This document shows positions 42,906 to 52,145 of a stretch of 64,000 nucleotides of DNA, one piece after another (within the stretch, counting starts at the first letter, position 1; each line of letters opens with the position of its first letter). The notes beneath the pieces were generated by a model. It saw only the letters and a program-made list of their open reading frames with translations, ran no database searches and was not told the origin of the DNA. The stretch is from Bettongia penicillata ogilbyi (taxonomy: Eukaryota; Chordata; Mammalia; Diprotodontia; Potoroidae): positions 124,001 to 188,000 of the forward strand of contig JAJHZJ010000532.1 in NCBI GenBank assembly GCA_023548195.1, given 5' to 3'. The position numbers were made by a program, and so were the translations under genes.

Positions 42906-44012
42906 CTCTTCTCCTCTCTTCTCCCCAAACCACACACTGCCCTGGGATAGTTCAAGTGATTCTCAGCTGAAGTATTCAGATACTCATTCTTTTTAATGGT
43001 TTTCCTTGATTTTTCCATCCATTCTCTAGAATATTAAAAAAATGTTCTCTCTGAAACAGCAAACCTAGAAACCCTCCTTCTGTGTCCTTCCTAAATGTTC
43101 AGCTTATTTTGGGCCAGAACTGTGTGAGCCAGAATATAATGGGGTATTATTAACACTGGCAGGCTTTCAAGGGACCGTGTCTACAAATAGCTTGTGACTA
43201 TGTTTGCCCTCACATGTAGTCTCACTGTATAGTAAGTGCATGTGACTGTGGTGAGGGTGGACTCTCTCAGCCATTCATGTACAAGTCTGTTTATATACCC
43301 CTGTTTTCTGATCCATGGGTCAAAGAATTGGGTTTATTAATCCTTGTTCGTTCACTCGAGATGCTAGACTTTATGAGTAGGAAGAATTATAAGCTATTGA
43401 TTTGAGTTTTTGAAAATTCATGTTCAAGGCCATTTTTAAAATCATCCATCAGACATGGAACCAGGTCTTTTATTAACTTTCCCTTCATGTTGTTTTCATA
43501 GGCTATCACAAATGTACTGTTATTACATTCATTAACCAAAAACTAATAAGGAGCAAAAAAATAAATTCGTGTACTACTAAAGAAAGAATGATTTGTTGGC
43601 TATTGAGTTATGCAACATTGTAGATCCAAAGAACACTATTACCAAGGAAAGTTGAAAAACTCTGAAGGTTCTATTTATTTCAGTAACAAAGTCCACAGAA
43701 GCAGATAATTCCATAGCTGCTGACTGGGAAGTTTTCAAAGCTGGTGACAACAGAGGTCATTTCTAACATTTCATTCAAAGGCTCTATCCAAACCTTTATA
43801 AATATTGTTCTTGCTTTTAATTTATTCCTTTAGGTTCTTCTTGGATAAAAATTATAGAGCAAAATTCACAGCTGTCTAGATTTTGAGTCAATATGGGCTT
43901 TGGTGGAATTGGGCATTTTAATCCATTTCTCCTCCTTTCCTCTCACTTAACACATAGCTGACTACCCTGTGGACACGCTGTAAGTGTCTTTGGACTGGCT
44001 GTTGTCTCTTTT
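42906..44012. other. No recognised gene or repeat
   Basis: About 1.1 kb of unclassified sequence between repeats. Confidence 0.5.
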
Positions 44013-44282
44013 TTGGCAGCTTGGTGGCACAGTGGATAGAATGCAGGACTTCAGTTAGGATTTGGCCTTGGATACCAGCTGTCTGACTCTGGGCAAGTCC
44101 CTTTGATGAGGGCTGGAAGGGTGGGGTGGACAGGAACTCCAAGCCTGACGCTCCCTGCATGGGCTGTCTCAAGAAGAATTCACGGACTCAAGCATTGTTG
44201 AGGTCAAGATAAAGATTAATTATGCTTGTTAGCAGGCAAGAGTTCTTAGGGAGTCTGCAACCTTAGAGGGGTACAGGGAAAG

Positions 44283-44292
44283 TTTATATAGG
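44283..44292 (-). promoter_or_regulatory. TATA-like box of the solo LTR
   Basis: Reads CTATATAAAC on the minus strand. It sits upstream of a pyrimidine-rich R/U5-like part and is the main argument for the LTR orientation. Activity is not implied. Confidence 0.45.
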
Positions 44293-44366
44293 ATATTCTA
44301 TAGTATAATATGTGCCAAATATGCTAATTAGATGATTCAGTGTGGGATTAGGTAGTGGTTAGTTCT

Positions 44367-44983
44367 GTTTTTTTAAAGTAATTAATTTGTTTTCAGTTTT
44401 CTACAATCACTTCCATGTATCTTAGATTTTTCCCCCTCCTTCCCCTACCTTACCCCTTCCTTCCTCCGTCCCTCCCTGAGACAGTGTGCAATCTTATATA
44501 GATTCTACACATACATTCTTATTAAATATATTTTCACCTTAGTCATGTTGCATAGAAGAATTAAAAATGAATGGGAGAAACCATGAAAACAAAACAAAAC
44601 ATAGAAGAATTAAAAATGAATGGGAGAAACCATGAAAAAGAGAAAATAATCTGCTTCATTGGGTGATCCAATTCCATAGTTCTTTCTCTGGATGTGGAAG
44701 GCATTTTGCCTCAAGTCTATTGGGAATTTTTTAGGTCTTTGCATTGCTGTGAAGGGCTAAGCCTACCAGAAAAATTCCTCATATACTGTGGTTGTTACTG
44801 TGTACAAAGTTCTCCTTTCACTCAGCATCAGTTCATACAAGTCCTTCCAGGCCTCTCTGAAGTCTTCCTGTTCATCATTTCTTATAGCACAGTAGAATTC
44901 CATTACATTCATATACCATGACTTGTTCAGTCATTCCCCAGTTCATGGGCATCCCCTAGAATTCCAGTTCTTGGCCACTTGAA
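44367..44983 (-). mobile_element. 5'-truncated L1, antisense, inserted in the LTR with 13-bp TSD
   Basis: The + strand begins with the T-rich inverse of the poly(A), then the inverted marsupial L1 3'UTR and a short ORF2 tail ('tatagcacagtagaattcca', 'tcattccccagttcatgggc'). The exact duplication 'agtggttagttct' lies at 44354-44366 and 44984-44996. It has the same 3'UTR type as the L1 at 6540-7845. Confidence 0.93.
44551..44638. repeat. Tandem duplication, 49-base unit, inside the L1 3'UTR
   Basis: A block starting 'catagaagaattaaaaatga' at 44551 is repeated from 44600, with the shared part running through 'gggagaaaccatgaaaa'. The related L1 at about 6.7 kb has a single copy. Confidence 0.88.
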
Positions 44984-45622
44984 AGTGGTTAGTTCTTAAA
45001 GGAACATGCACTTTTGGTATCTACTGCGCAGGTATTTTACCCAGAGTTCATCAAGAAATAACCCAAGGAGGGGCTACATGGAGGTGTGGTTTTAGGCCAG
45101 AAATGTCACTAAGTCAACTAATGGTCAGGGCTGACTAGGTAATACCAGGCTGCTCTCATCAATGTCTTGTCGGACAAGATAAATGGAGTATATGTGTGTC
45201 TAAGTCTAGGATCACATGATTGATCAGTGAGTAGTAAATGTAACATGACAGTGCACAGCCAGTTTAGTCAGTACGCATCTGGTTTAGACTAATAAGCTCT
45301 GTAAGTGCAGCTGGCTTCTGTATCAGGAAGGGAGACAACAATTGTTGCTGGGGCAGGCTGTGTCCTTAAGCTGGGAAGAAACTGCCTGGGGTAGTGTTTT
45401 GAGACTAGGGAGAAATGTGATTTTTAAAGAGAAATGTGATTTCAAAATTGGGGTCCAAGCACATGCACCCAAGCACCCATCACCTTTATTCCTGTTTGCC
45501 TCAGTTTCTTCATCTCCCAAAAGAGACTGATAATAGCTCTTACTTCCCAAGGTTGTTGTGATGATAACAAGGAGATATTTATAAACTCTTTGCAAATCCC
45601 TAAACTCTATACAGATGTAGCT

Positions 45623-45866
45623 GTTGTTAAGTCATTCAGTTGTGTCTGATTCTTCACAACCCCATGGTTTTCTTGACAAGTGTACCAAAGTGGTTTGCCA
45701 TTTCCTTTTCCAATGTGTCCCCATCTTACAGATGAGGAACAGAGGCAAATAGGAGTTGTGACCTGCCCAAGGTCATACATCTAGCAAGTAGCTGAGGCTA
45801 GATTTGAACTCAGATCTTCTGATTCCAAACCCAGTGCTCTATCCACTGCACCACCTAGCTGCCCCT
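45623..45866 (-). mobile_element. Mar1-type SINE, antisense, near full length
   Basis: 'aagtcattcagttgtgtctg', 'tggtttgccatttccttttc', 'cttacagatgaggaacagag', 'tgcccaaggtcatacatcta', 'tatccactgcaccacctagc'. It abuts the tail of the split SINE. Confidence 0.92.
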
Positions 45867-45879
45867 GTACAAATGTTAG

Positions 45880-46015
45880 CTTTTATATATGTAGTGTATA
45901 TACATATATAGACACACATATATACATATACATGTATACCTACATATACTCATGTATACATACATAGAAACATATATTCACACATATGTATGTATATATG
46001 TATATGTGTGTATGT
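45880..46015. repeat. TA/CA-rich low-complexity stretch
   Basis: Imperfect 'tatata', 'acatac' and 'tatgtg' units over about 135 bases. Confidence 0.85.
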
Positions 46016-47272
46016 GAACTTTTCTTTTGTACATCAACCAGAAGGTCCTAATGAAAGGGAGAAAAGGTAAAAAATCAAATCCGCCCACTGTGTTGTTCAT
46101 TAGTAGCTTTGTTTAACACTGTAGGAAAAGATTAAATTGAGAGATCTGGATTACCTATGAACTCACTTCTTCATTCTCTCTCTGTGCCCCTCTAGCCTAA
46201 GTACACATACCTGAGAATTGACTGCCCTGGTTCGTTCTTTTCCCATCTGGATGCCGATAGAGAATAACTAAGATAGACCGCTTCTTGCTATATTCAGGCA
46301 CAGGGTAGAATTCGACTTCTATGTTCATATTCATTGCTTCATTACATGGGATAGGTTTGATATTGCTCCCTGTTTTTGATCTGAATCAACCTGACTGTTT
46401 TAAACAAGATCCATCAGTCATCATGTTGTCATGAGTCATCCCCAGACGATGTATAGCAGTTAATTCAACTTTATAGCTTTTTCTGAGTTATATTATGTAA
46501 AATAATTACAGGGAATTTGTTTACAAAAGCTGTCAGAGGAGTTCAGATGAGGGCAATCTGAAGTGCGCAAATAATAAAATATGTCCACAGGCTTGATTTG
46601 AAAATAGAGGCAAATTTTGTTAATTCTAGATTCCTATCATAAAAATTTTTGGGGGGTGAAAAAACCCAAACCCTGATGAATAGATTCCTTGTAGATGTTT
46701 CCTTATAGAACAGTCAGTACTTACATTCAGAATTAACTTAAGGTTTGCCTTATTTACTAGATGAAGAAAACTGATAGCTTCTCATTGCTTGAAGTTAGGG
46801 GATGCTTTCACTTAGAGTCCTTAGTTACAGATAAGGCACTGTGCTCAAGTCATTTATGTATTTGAGATTTGGTCCCTACTGTAGCCTCCTTCCTATCCCT
46901 CCATATTTGTCTTTACTCTGTCTTTCTATTACTGGGGCTATTCCAGTTGATCAATTGGGGTATCTTTCCTCAGTTAAAGCTATGGGCTGTGTGAAAATCC
47001 AAAGACTAGTTCAAACCATAGAAAATTAAAGCCATTGAAGAAAGGATAGCATTTGATAATGTGGGTCATGGGAAGAGAATTTCCTTGGGACCAGAGACTG
47101 TAGTATGGCCCCTATCTAGGGAAGAAATGGAAAGTTTACAGAAGGCAGTTGTGCCATCTGAACCCGTGGTGTCTCCTGAGCTGATTGTAAGGAAAGTCTA
47201 AGACTAGCTCCGGTTGTGGGGTTTACACAGGGATGTTGCAACCACAATCCAGGCAGTAACTTCTTTCTTGTG
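46016..47272. other. No recognised gene or repeat
   Basis: About 1.25 kb of unclassified sequence. A 62-codon + frame at 46841-47029 has no domain. Confidence 0.5.
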
Positions 47273-47273
47273 G

Positions 47274-47521
47274 TTCAGTTATTTTTCAGTCATTTCTGAC
47301 TCTTCATGACCCTGTTTGGGATTTTCTTGGCAAAGATACCGGAGTGGTTCTCCATTTCCTTTTCCAGCTTGTTTTACAGATGAAACTGAGGCAAACAGGG
47401 TTAAGTGACTTGCCCAAGGTCACACAGCTGGTAAGTTGTCTGAGGCCAGATTTGGACTCAGGAAGATGAGTCTTCCTGACTCCAGACCTGGTACACTATC
47501 CACTGTAGCACCCAGCTGCCC
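47274..47521 (-). mobile_element. Mar1-type SINE, antisense, near full length
   Basis: 'ttcagtcatttctgactctt', 'ggattttcttggcaaagata', 'gttaagtgacttgcccaagg', 'tcacacagctggtaagttgt', 'tgactccagacctggtacac', 'gcacccagctgcccta'. Confidence 0.93.
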
Positions 47522-47622
47522 TAGAAGCTTTCTTCTTACTAGCCATGAAATTCAAAGACTGGGGAGAATATCAGCCACACTTCTAATAAACTGCTATTCG
47601 AAAAGAAAAGATTTGATTTATT

Positions 47623-48110
47623 CCTCCATTTATTCAATAAGCATTTATTAAATACTTACATGTTACAGGCACCAAATTAGGTGAAGATTATACAAAGAAA
47701 AACCAAATAGTTCTGATTCTTGAGGAATACGTCCTCTATTGAGCCAAAATAACATGTACCCAAAAAATACAGAAAGATAGGCAAAGTAAAATTGGAAGGT
47801 GACAACTGAGTGTATCAAGAAAAGCCTTATGCAGAGAATGGGCAGTGCAAATAATTTTGGAAGGACATTGATTCTGACAGGTGGAAGTGAGGAATGAATG
47901 GCTACATCTGAGACAAGGCAGAGGATCTGCGCGAAAGGTACAGACATGAGAGGTAGAACATTATTTATTAGGAATAAATATGAGGCAGAGCCTCCCAAGA
48001 ACTCATGGAAATGAGAGAATCCAGGGGAAGGAGTAAACATGAAAACCAAATGCTACGGAGAGGTCAAGAATTAAGAAAAATGAGAAAAGGTCACTGGTTA
48101 TATTTGTAAA
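47623..48110 (-). mobile_element. L2 3' region, antisense, in pieces
   Basis: 'aataagcatttattaaatac' and 'ttacaggcaccaaattaggt' mark the end. Near 48040-48100, 'gctacggagaggtcaagaat' and 'gagaaaaggtcactggttat' match an internal L2 segment also seen around 22.1 kb, so the middle is deleted or diverged. The 128-codon minus frame here is L2-derived or chance. Confidence 0.7.
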
Positions 48111-48444
48111 GGATCCTATCTTGTAAGGTGACTTAACTTCGTGGTAATAACCTAGAATGGAATGTAATAACAGCTCAAGAGAGCTGCAAAGTGCTATTAG
48201 AGGTCAAAGGAAATGAGGATCATTTCTGACAGGGCAGGGAGGGAGAATATCAGTTCATCGATTTGTGTTACTGTGTACCAAAACAGTGTTGATTTCTAGG
48301 TCATTGTGCAAAGTAAATGTATAGGTTCTCCCTTCAATGATTTTATGAAAACTTTGAAGCAAAAATTTTAGTGATTTAAGGTAATTCTTTTTAAAATTCA
48401 TGATGGGACTAAAAATCTGTTATTGTACCGTAATAAAAGTTTTG

Positions 48445-48690
48445 AGGGATGTAGCACAGGGGATAGAGGCCTGGACTTGAGGTCAGGAAGACAGGAATTC
48501 TAATCCATCTTCAGACAGCTATGTGACCCTGGGAAAATCGGTTAACCTCTCCCAACCTCAGTTTCCTTATCTGCAAAATGGGGATAATAAAACCATCTAT
48601 TACCCAGTGGTATTGTGAGGACAAGATGAGATATTTGCAAAGTACTTTTCAAATCTTAAAGTGATATAGAAATGCTAGCCATTATCATGT
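48445..48690 (+). mobile_element. MIR-like SINE, sense, near full length
   Basis: 'gtagcacaggggatagaggc', 'aggtcaggaagacaggaatt', 'tttccttatctgcaaaatgg', 'ttgcaaagtacttttcaaat', 'agaaatgctagccattatca'. Confidence 0.88.
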
Positions 48691-48932
48691 GTTTGTCATA
48701 ATGAATAACATTGTGACCAAAATGAGTTTAACTACAGTAATGGCTTTCCAACAGTCTTAGGTCATCTTCATTGTGATGACTTCCCATTTATTCTCTGGAA
48801 GGCTGGAGTCAAAGATTGTCTCAGATAGAGGACCTTGGGCTACTGTCACAGAGCTCTTAGCATCCTACCAGGAATTCTTTGCACTTTCCCATTTTTCTCC
48901 CATCCAAATAGGTCTGCAGCCTGTCACAAAAG

Positions 48933-49075
48933 TCAGTCACTAGGCATTTGTTAAGAAAGTTTCAGTGTCAGGCACTATGCTAAGTTCTACAAAGTAAGAC
49001 AAAAGACAGTCCCTGCTATCAAGGATCTCATAATCTAACTGGGGAGATAACACAGACATGTTGTACAAACCAGCT
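48933..49075 (-). mobile_element. L2 3' terminus, antisense
   Basis: 'agtcagtcactaggcatttg', 'tgtcaggcactatgctaagt', 'acagtccctgctatcaagga', 'tctcataatctaactgggga'. Confidence 0.85.
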
Positions 49076-49699
49076 ATAGATAGATAGACAGACAGACAAG
49101 TTCCTATTGTTGGCTCACCCCAGCCTGTGTATTTGAACATCCCCATCCTTGGAGCGACCCCTGCCCACTGCACTGGAATTCCCAACCTGTCCCGTATGGC
49201 GTGCTGTACCTCTTTCTGAGGATGCTGCAGCTCTGTTGCTACCCACAGCTGATTGCTCATTGGTACGGTGGTTATCACAGGTAGACCAGGGGGGAGGGAT
49301 GACAGGAAAGTCACTGCGTAACTAACAACAGTGTTAATGGGTGGGGACATCTGATAGCAGTAGGAGTGGAAAAAGTCAGAATATATCAGTGGGGGTAGGA
49401 TGGTTAGATGGATACAGGGAAGGGGAGAAGCAGGGTTGGTTTCCTGAGGCAGGAGCTGGAGGCCTAAGGAGGAAACATGAGATTTTGAATGAGGGGCATA
49501 GATTTGCAATAGAAAAGTATAACGTGGATCAGATATAGTCCAGGAGTAAGGGCAGAAGAGAGGGGTGGGCCCAGAAACAAAGCTCGGCTCTGAAACTAAT
49601 AGAATGCTTTAGAATGTCTAGTATAAAGAAATTAAGTGAAAGAAAGAGAAGGCATGGGTCTGGAGGTTAGAGAGTATGAAGAGGAAATAGCATGGAAAA
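49076..49699. other. Unclassified stretch with a 189-codon minus-strand frame, not supported as a gene
   Basis: A frame spans 49509-48940 on the minus strand, the longest outside low-complexity DNA. About a third of its C-terminal side is the antisense L2 at 48933-49075, and a GATA/GACA patch at 49076-49098 lies inside it. The remaining N-terminal part has no domain I recognise. The G-rich text at 49330-49560 may be more L2 antisense. I treat the frame as chance plus repeat. Confidence 0.4.
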
Positions 49700-49704
49700 G
49701 TCTA

Positions 49705-49910
49705 CAAGGCTGGGGAACTTGCAGCCTTGAGGCCATATGTGGCTTTGTAGGTCCTTGGGTGCAGCCTTTTGACCGAGTCCAAGTTTTACAGAACAATCCT
49801 TTTATTAAGGGGATTTGTTCTATGAAGTTTGGTTGGATTCAGTCAAAGGGCCACACTTGAGGATCTAGAAGGCCACATGTGGCCTCGAGGTTGCAGGTTT
49901 CTCATCGTTG
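49705..49910. mobile_element. hAT MITE with long inverted termini, first copy
   Basis: The left 'ggggaacttgcagccttgag' and 'gccatatgtggc' pair with the right 'gccacatgtggcctcgaggt' and 'tgcaggttt'. The interior is short and non-coding. It is the same family as 56024-56167. TSD ends are blurred here. Confidence 0.75.
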
Positions 49911-49919
49911 GTTTAGATA

Positions 49920-50115
49920 CAAATATCTCCATCCTGGGCCATCTCCAGTTGTCCTGACCTTTATTGTGCCACTTGGGCACAGATGGCTCCAGAAAGGAAA
50001 GTAAGGCTGATGACTTTGCACAACCCTGCCTCACTTAAATCCAACTCACTTATCTTCATGGTATCACCTCCCTGATGTCATGGTCCTCTTTGAGAATGAA
50101 GAACAAGTAACAGTA
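49920..50115 (-). mobile_element. Unclassified marsupial interspersed repeat, copy 1
   Basis: 'gggccatctccagttgtcct', 'gatggctccagaaaggaaag', 'ggctgatgactttgcacaac', 'atcacctccctgatgtcatg', 'gtcctctttgagaatgaaga'. The same phrases occur at 60345-60560, and the terminal part occurs inverted at 59365-59430. The strand label is arbitrary: it marks this copy as opposite to the 59365 copy. Confidence 0.72.
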
Positions 50116-50650
50116 AGATTCAGATTGCTCTGGACCATTTAGTTAAGAGACTGGGTCATCTCAGTTATTCCCAGGAAAGTCCATCAAAACTCCCAAAAGG
50201 CAATCACAATCAGTGTTACTTAATGTTTGTCGTTAACTGAGATAATGTAATCACAGGATATTAGTCTTAGGTGAAACTTACAGTTCAGAAGACTTTGGGG
50301 GGTTGTTTTTTTAAAATGTGCTATATATTCCTTTCCTTCACTTAAGTCTTACTCTGATAATTCATTTCTATGTGGCAGTAACCATGGATTCTCCAAGGTT
50401 GTACCAGTAAAGCACAAGATCTGGCAAGTCCTGACAAGATGGAAAGGTTTCAAGCATATGTCCGATGATGGGCCATGACAGGTTACTGCCTGTCTGTGTT
50501 TGTCGAGCTCATCACCAGGTTAACCCCAGTTAACCCCACTCAATTATGTAGCTCTCAGAGACCTTCTCTCAGAGACCTTCAGACCTAGAAGGATTGAAAT
50601 CGGTGTCAGAGTGGGTAGTGCCCCACACCATCAAAATTAGAGATCTTGGA
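50116..50650. other. No recognised gene; two tiny tandem duplications
   Basis: Apart from the short duplications at 50519-50580, nothing recognisable. Confidence 0.5.
50519..50580. repeat. Two adjacent short tandem duplications
   Basis: 'gttaacccca' occurs twice (50520-50529 and 50530-50538, the second slightly altered), and 'tctcagagaccttc' is repeated exactly at 50553-50566 and 50567-50580. Confidence 0.85.
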
Positions 50651-50654
50651 AGTC

Positions 50655-50760
50655 ACGAAGTAAATATATGATGCTTTGCCATGTTTCAGGCACTGCTCTA
50701 AGTGCTGGCAGTACAGAGAGAAGCAAGAGTACATTGGGACCCCTAGTCTAATCAGTGTGT
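50655..50760 (-). mobile_element. L2 3' terminus, antisense, worn
   Basis: 'tttcaggcactgctctaagt', 'gctggcagtacagagagaag', 'cccctagtctaatcagtgtg'. Confidence 0.65.
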
Positions 50761-50779
50761 TTACATTGTTCACGTTGAT

Positions 50780-50970
50780 TTAGAGCTGATATCTTAGATC
50801 TAGAGCAGGAAAGGACCTCAGAAGACAACTAGTCTGACCCCTCATTTGACAGATGAAGAAACCCAAACCCACAGGGGATTGGTGACTAGCCCAAGGTCAC
50901 ACAACTGGAAAGTATCAGAGGCAGCTTTTAAACTCTTGACTGTAGAGCCAATACTCTTTCCATCATATCT
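50780..50970 (-). mobile_element. MIR3/Ther-like CORE-SINE, antisense
   Basis: 'agagcaggaaaggacctcag', 'cctcatttgacagatgaaga', 'gcccaaggtcacacaactgg', 'gtagagccaatactctttcc'. Confidence 0.82.
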
Positions 50971-51384
50971 CTGTTTTATTGTCATTTCTTGAGTTTTCTG
51001 AGTCAGCTCCCATCCAGTTTTCAAGTTCTATGATTCCATGAATCTAAATCTGTAATGTATTTTGATGCCTAATCCTTGGTCAAGAATATAACCTCCAATT
51101 ATAACGTAGTTTCTGCAGAGAATTTCTAAGTACTCTAAAATTAACCATTAAATTATGAGAGAAATATCCATGTTATAGTGAGCAACTTTATCACATGGTT
51201 TCCAAGAATACAATTTTGATGAAAAGTGAGCATCCCTTATGAGATGAGTCTGAACTAATTGAACTACATATTGATACTGTTGCCCATATGTATAGTTCAT
51301 GGTTTCAATATGCCAGTGCTGGATAAGTAAAAAATATGGAGGAGGCTATGGAGGATGAATTGCATAAATTATTTAAGAATCTGG
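50971..51384. other. No recognised gene or repeat
   Basis: About 410 bases of AT-rich unclassified sequence. Confidence 0.5.
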
Positions 51385-51530
51385 AATTCAGAGTGACCTA
51401 ACGGATAGAACGCAAAACTTGGAACCATTTCTGATACTCTCCAGTTGTGTGGCCGTGGGAAAGTCATTCATCCTGCTCTTTTATCTGTAAAATGGTAAAA
51501 TACCTGGAGCATGTGGAACACAGTAACACT
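51385..51530 (+). mobile_element. tRNA-SINE, sense, shortened
   Basis: 'cagagtgacctaacggatag', 'cagttgtgtggccgtgggaa', 'ttttatctgtaaaatggtaa'; the segment between the head and the middle is partly deleted. Confidence 0.7.
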
Positions 51531-51945
51531 GCATTACTGTGAAATTGAAAAGAGACAATGGCTATAAGTTAAGAGTTGGAACAAAATAATCATTTAAAAT
51601 TGCCTTTGAAAAGTCTTGGGAATTAACCAGATAATTTCCTCACTTATCCTATGTTTTAATTAAACCCCCAAAGTTCCCTTCATGAATGATCTACATTTTG
51701 TATCAGCAGAATTCCTTCTGGCAGATGACAAGTGATCACTCACATTTTGAAAATATGCTTTGTCTGGAGAATGAGGTGGCAGAAGTGAATTTTCTGGATA
51801 TCTGAAGCTTACTACTTTCAGCAACAGGATCCTTTATTTTAATCTCTATGGACTTTTTTCTAAAAGATAGTAGACACTGCTTTCTTAAGTAGAAGATTTT
51901 GAAGATAACTTAGCCTTTTTATGACTTAGGTCTTTTGGGAAGATT
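51531..51945. other. No recognised gene or repeat
   Basis: AT-rich, unclassified. Confidence 0.5.
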
Positions 51946-51949
51946 CATT

Positions 51950-52145
51950 GATTCACAGTTTTGAAACTGAAGCACACCTGGGAGGTTATCTTGTCCAGCC
52001 CTCTTATTTTATGGGTAAGGAAACTGAGGGCTATAGAAGTGAATTGATTTGCCCAAGGCTGGACAAATGAGTCTTTTACGCAACAGACCTTAGAACTCTG
52101 GAGTCTCCTTCCTCCCAATCAAATGTTCTTTCCTTTAAACCAGTT
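51950..52145 (-). mobile_element. MIR3/Ther-like CORE-SINE, antisense, worn
   Basis: 'ctcttattttatgggtaagg', 'gaaactgagggctatagaag', 'gatttgcccaaggctggaca', 'cagaccttagaactctggag'. Confidence 0.72.

Larger units (their letters stand above)
44104..45482 (-). mobile_element. Solo LTR of an endogenous retrovirus (ERV1-like), antisense, disrupted by L1
   Basis: The element opens TGATG and closes CATCA, a perfect 5-base inverted terminus containing the canonical TG...CA. A 4-base duplication, CCTT, flanks it at 44100-44103 and 45483-45486; 4-bp duplications are typical of gammaretrovirus-like ERV1 elements. On the minus strand a TATA-like 'ctatataaac' (44283-44292 on +) is followed by text resembling R/U5. 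Without the L1 and its TSD it is about 750 bases. No retroviral internal genes, primer-binding site or second LTR is present, so this is a solo LTR left by recombination. Confidence 0.78.
44015..45622 (+). mobile_element. Sense tRNA-SINE split in two by an LTR insertion
   Basis: The left half (44015-44103) runs from 'tggcagcttggtggcacagt' to 'ctgggcaagtccctt'. The right half (45483-45622) resumes with 'tgtttgcctcagtttcttca' and ends with the SINE tail. Removing the LTR and one copy of the 4-base duplication gives a continuous SINE of normal order, about 230 bases long. Confidence 0.88.

Noticed and set aside
44104..45482. Complete endogenous provirus
   Set aside because: Only one LTR is present, with no internal coding region or second LTR, and the element is closed by a TSD on both sides.
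48940..49509. 189-codon minus-strand frame as a gene
   Set aside because: Its C-terminal third is antisense L2 and a GATA/GACA patch; the rest has no recognisable domain, and no promoter or splice context exists.
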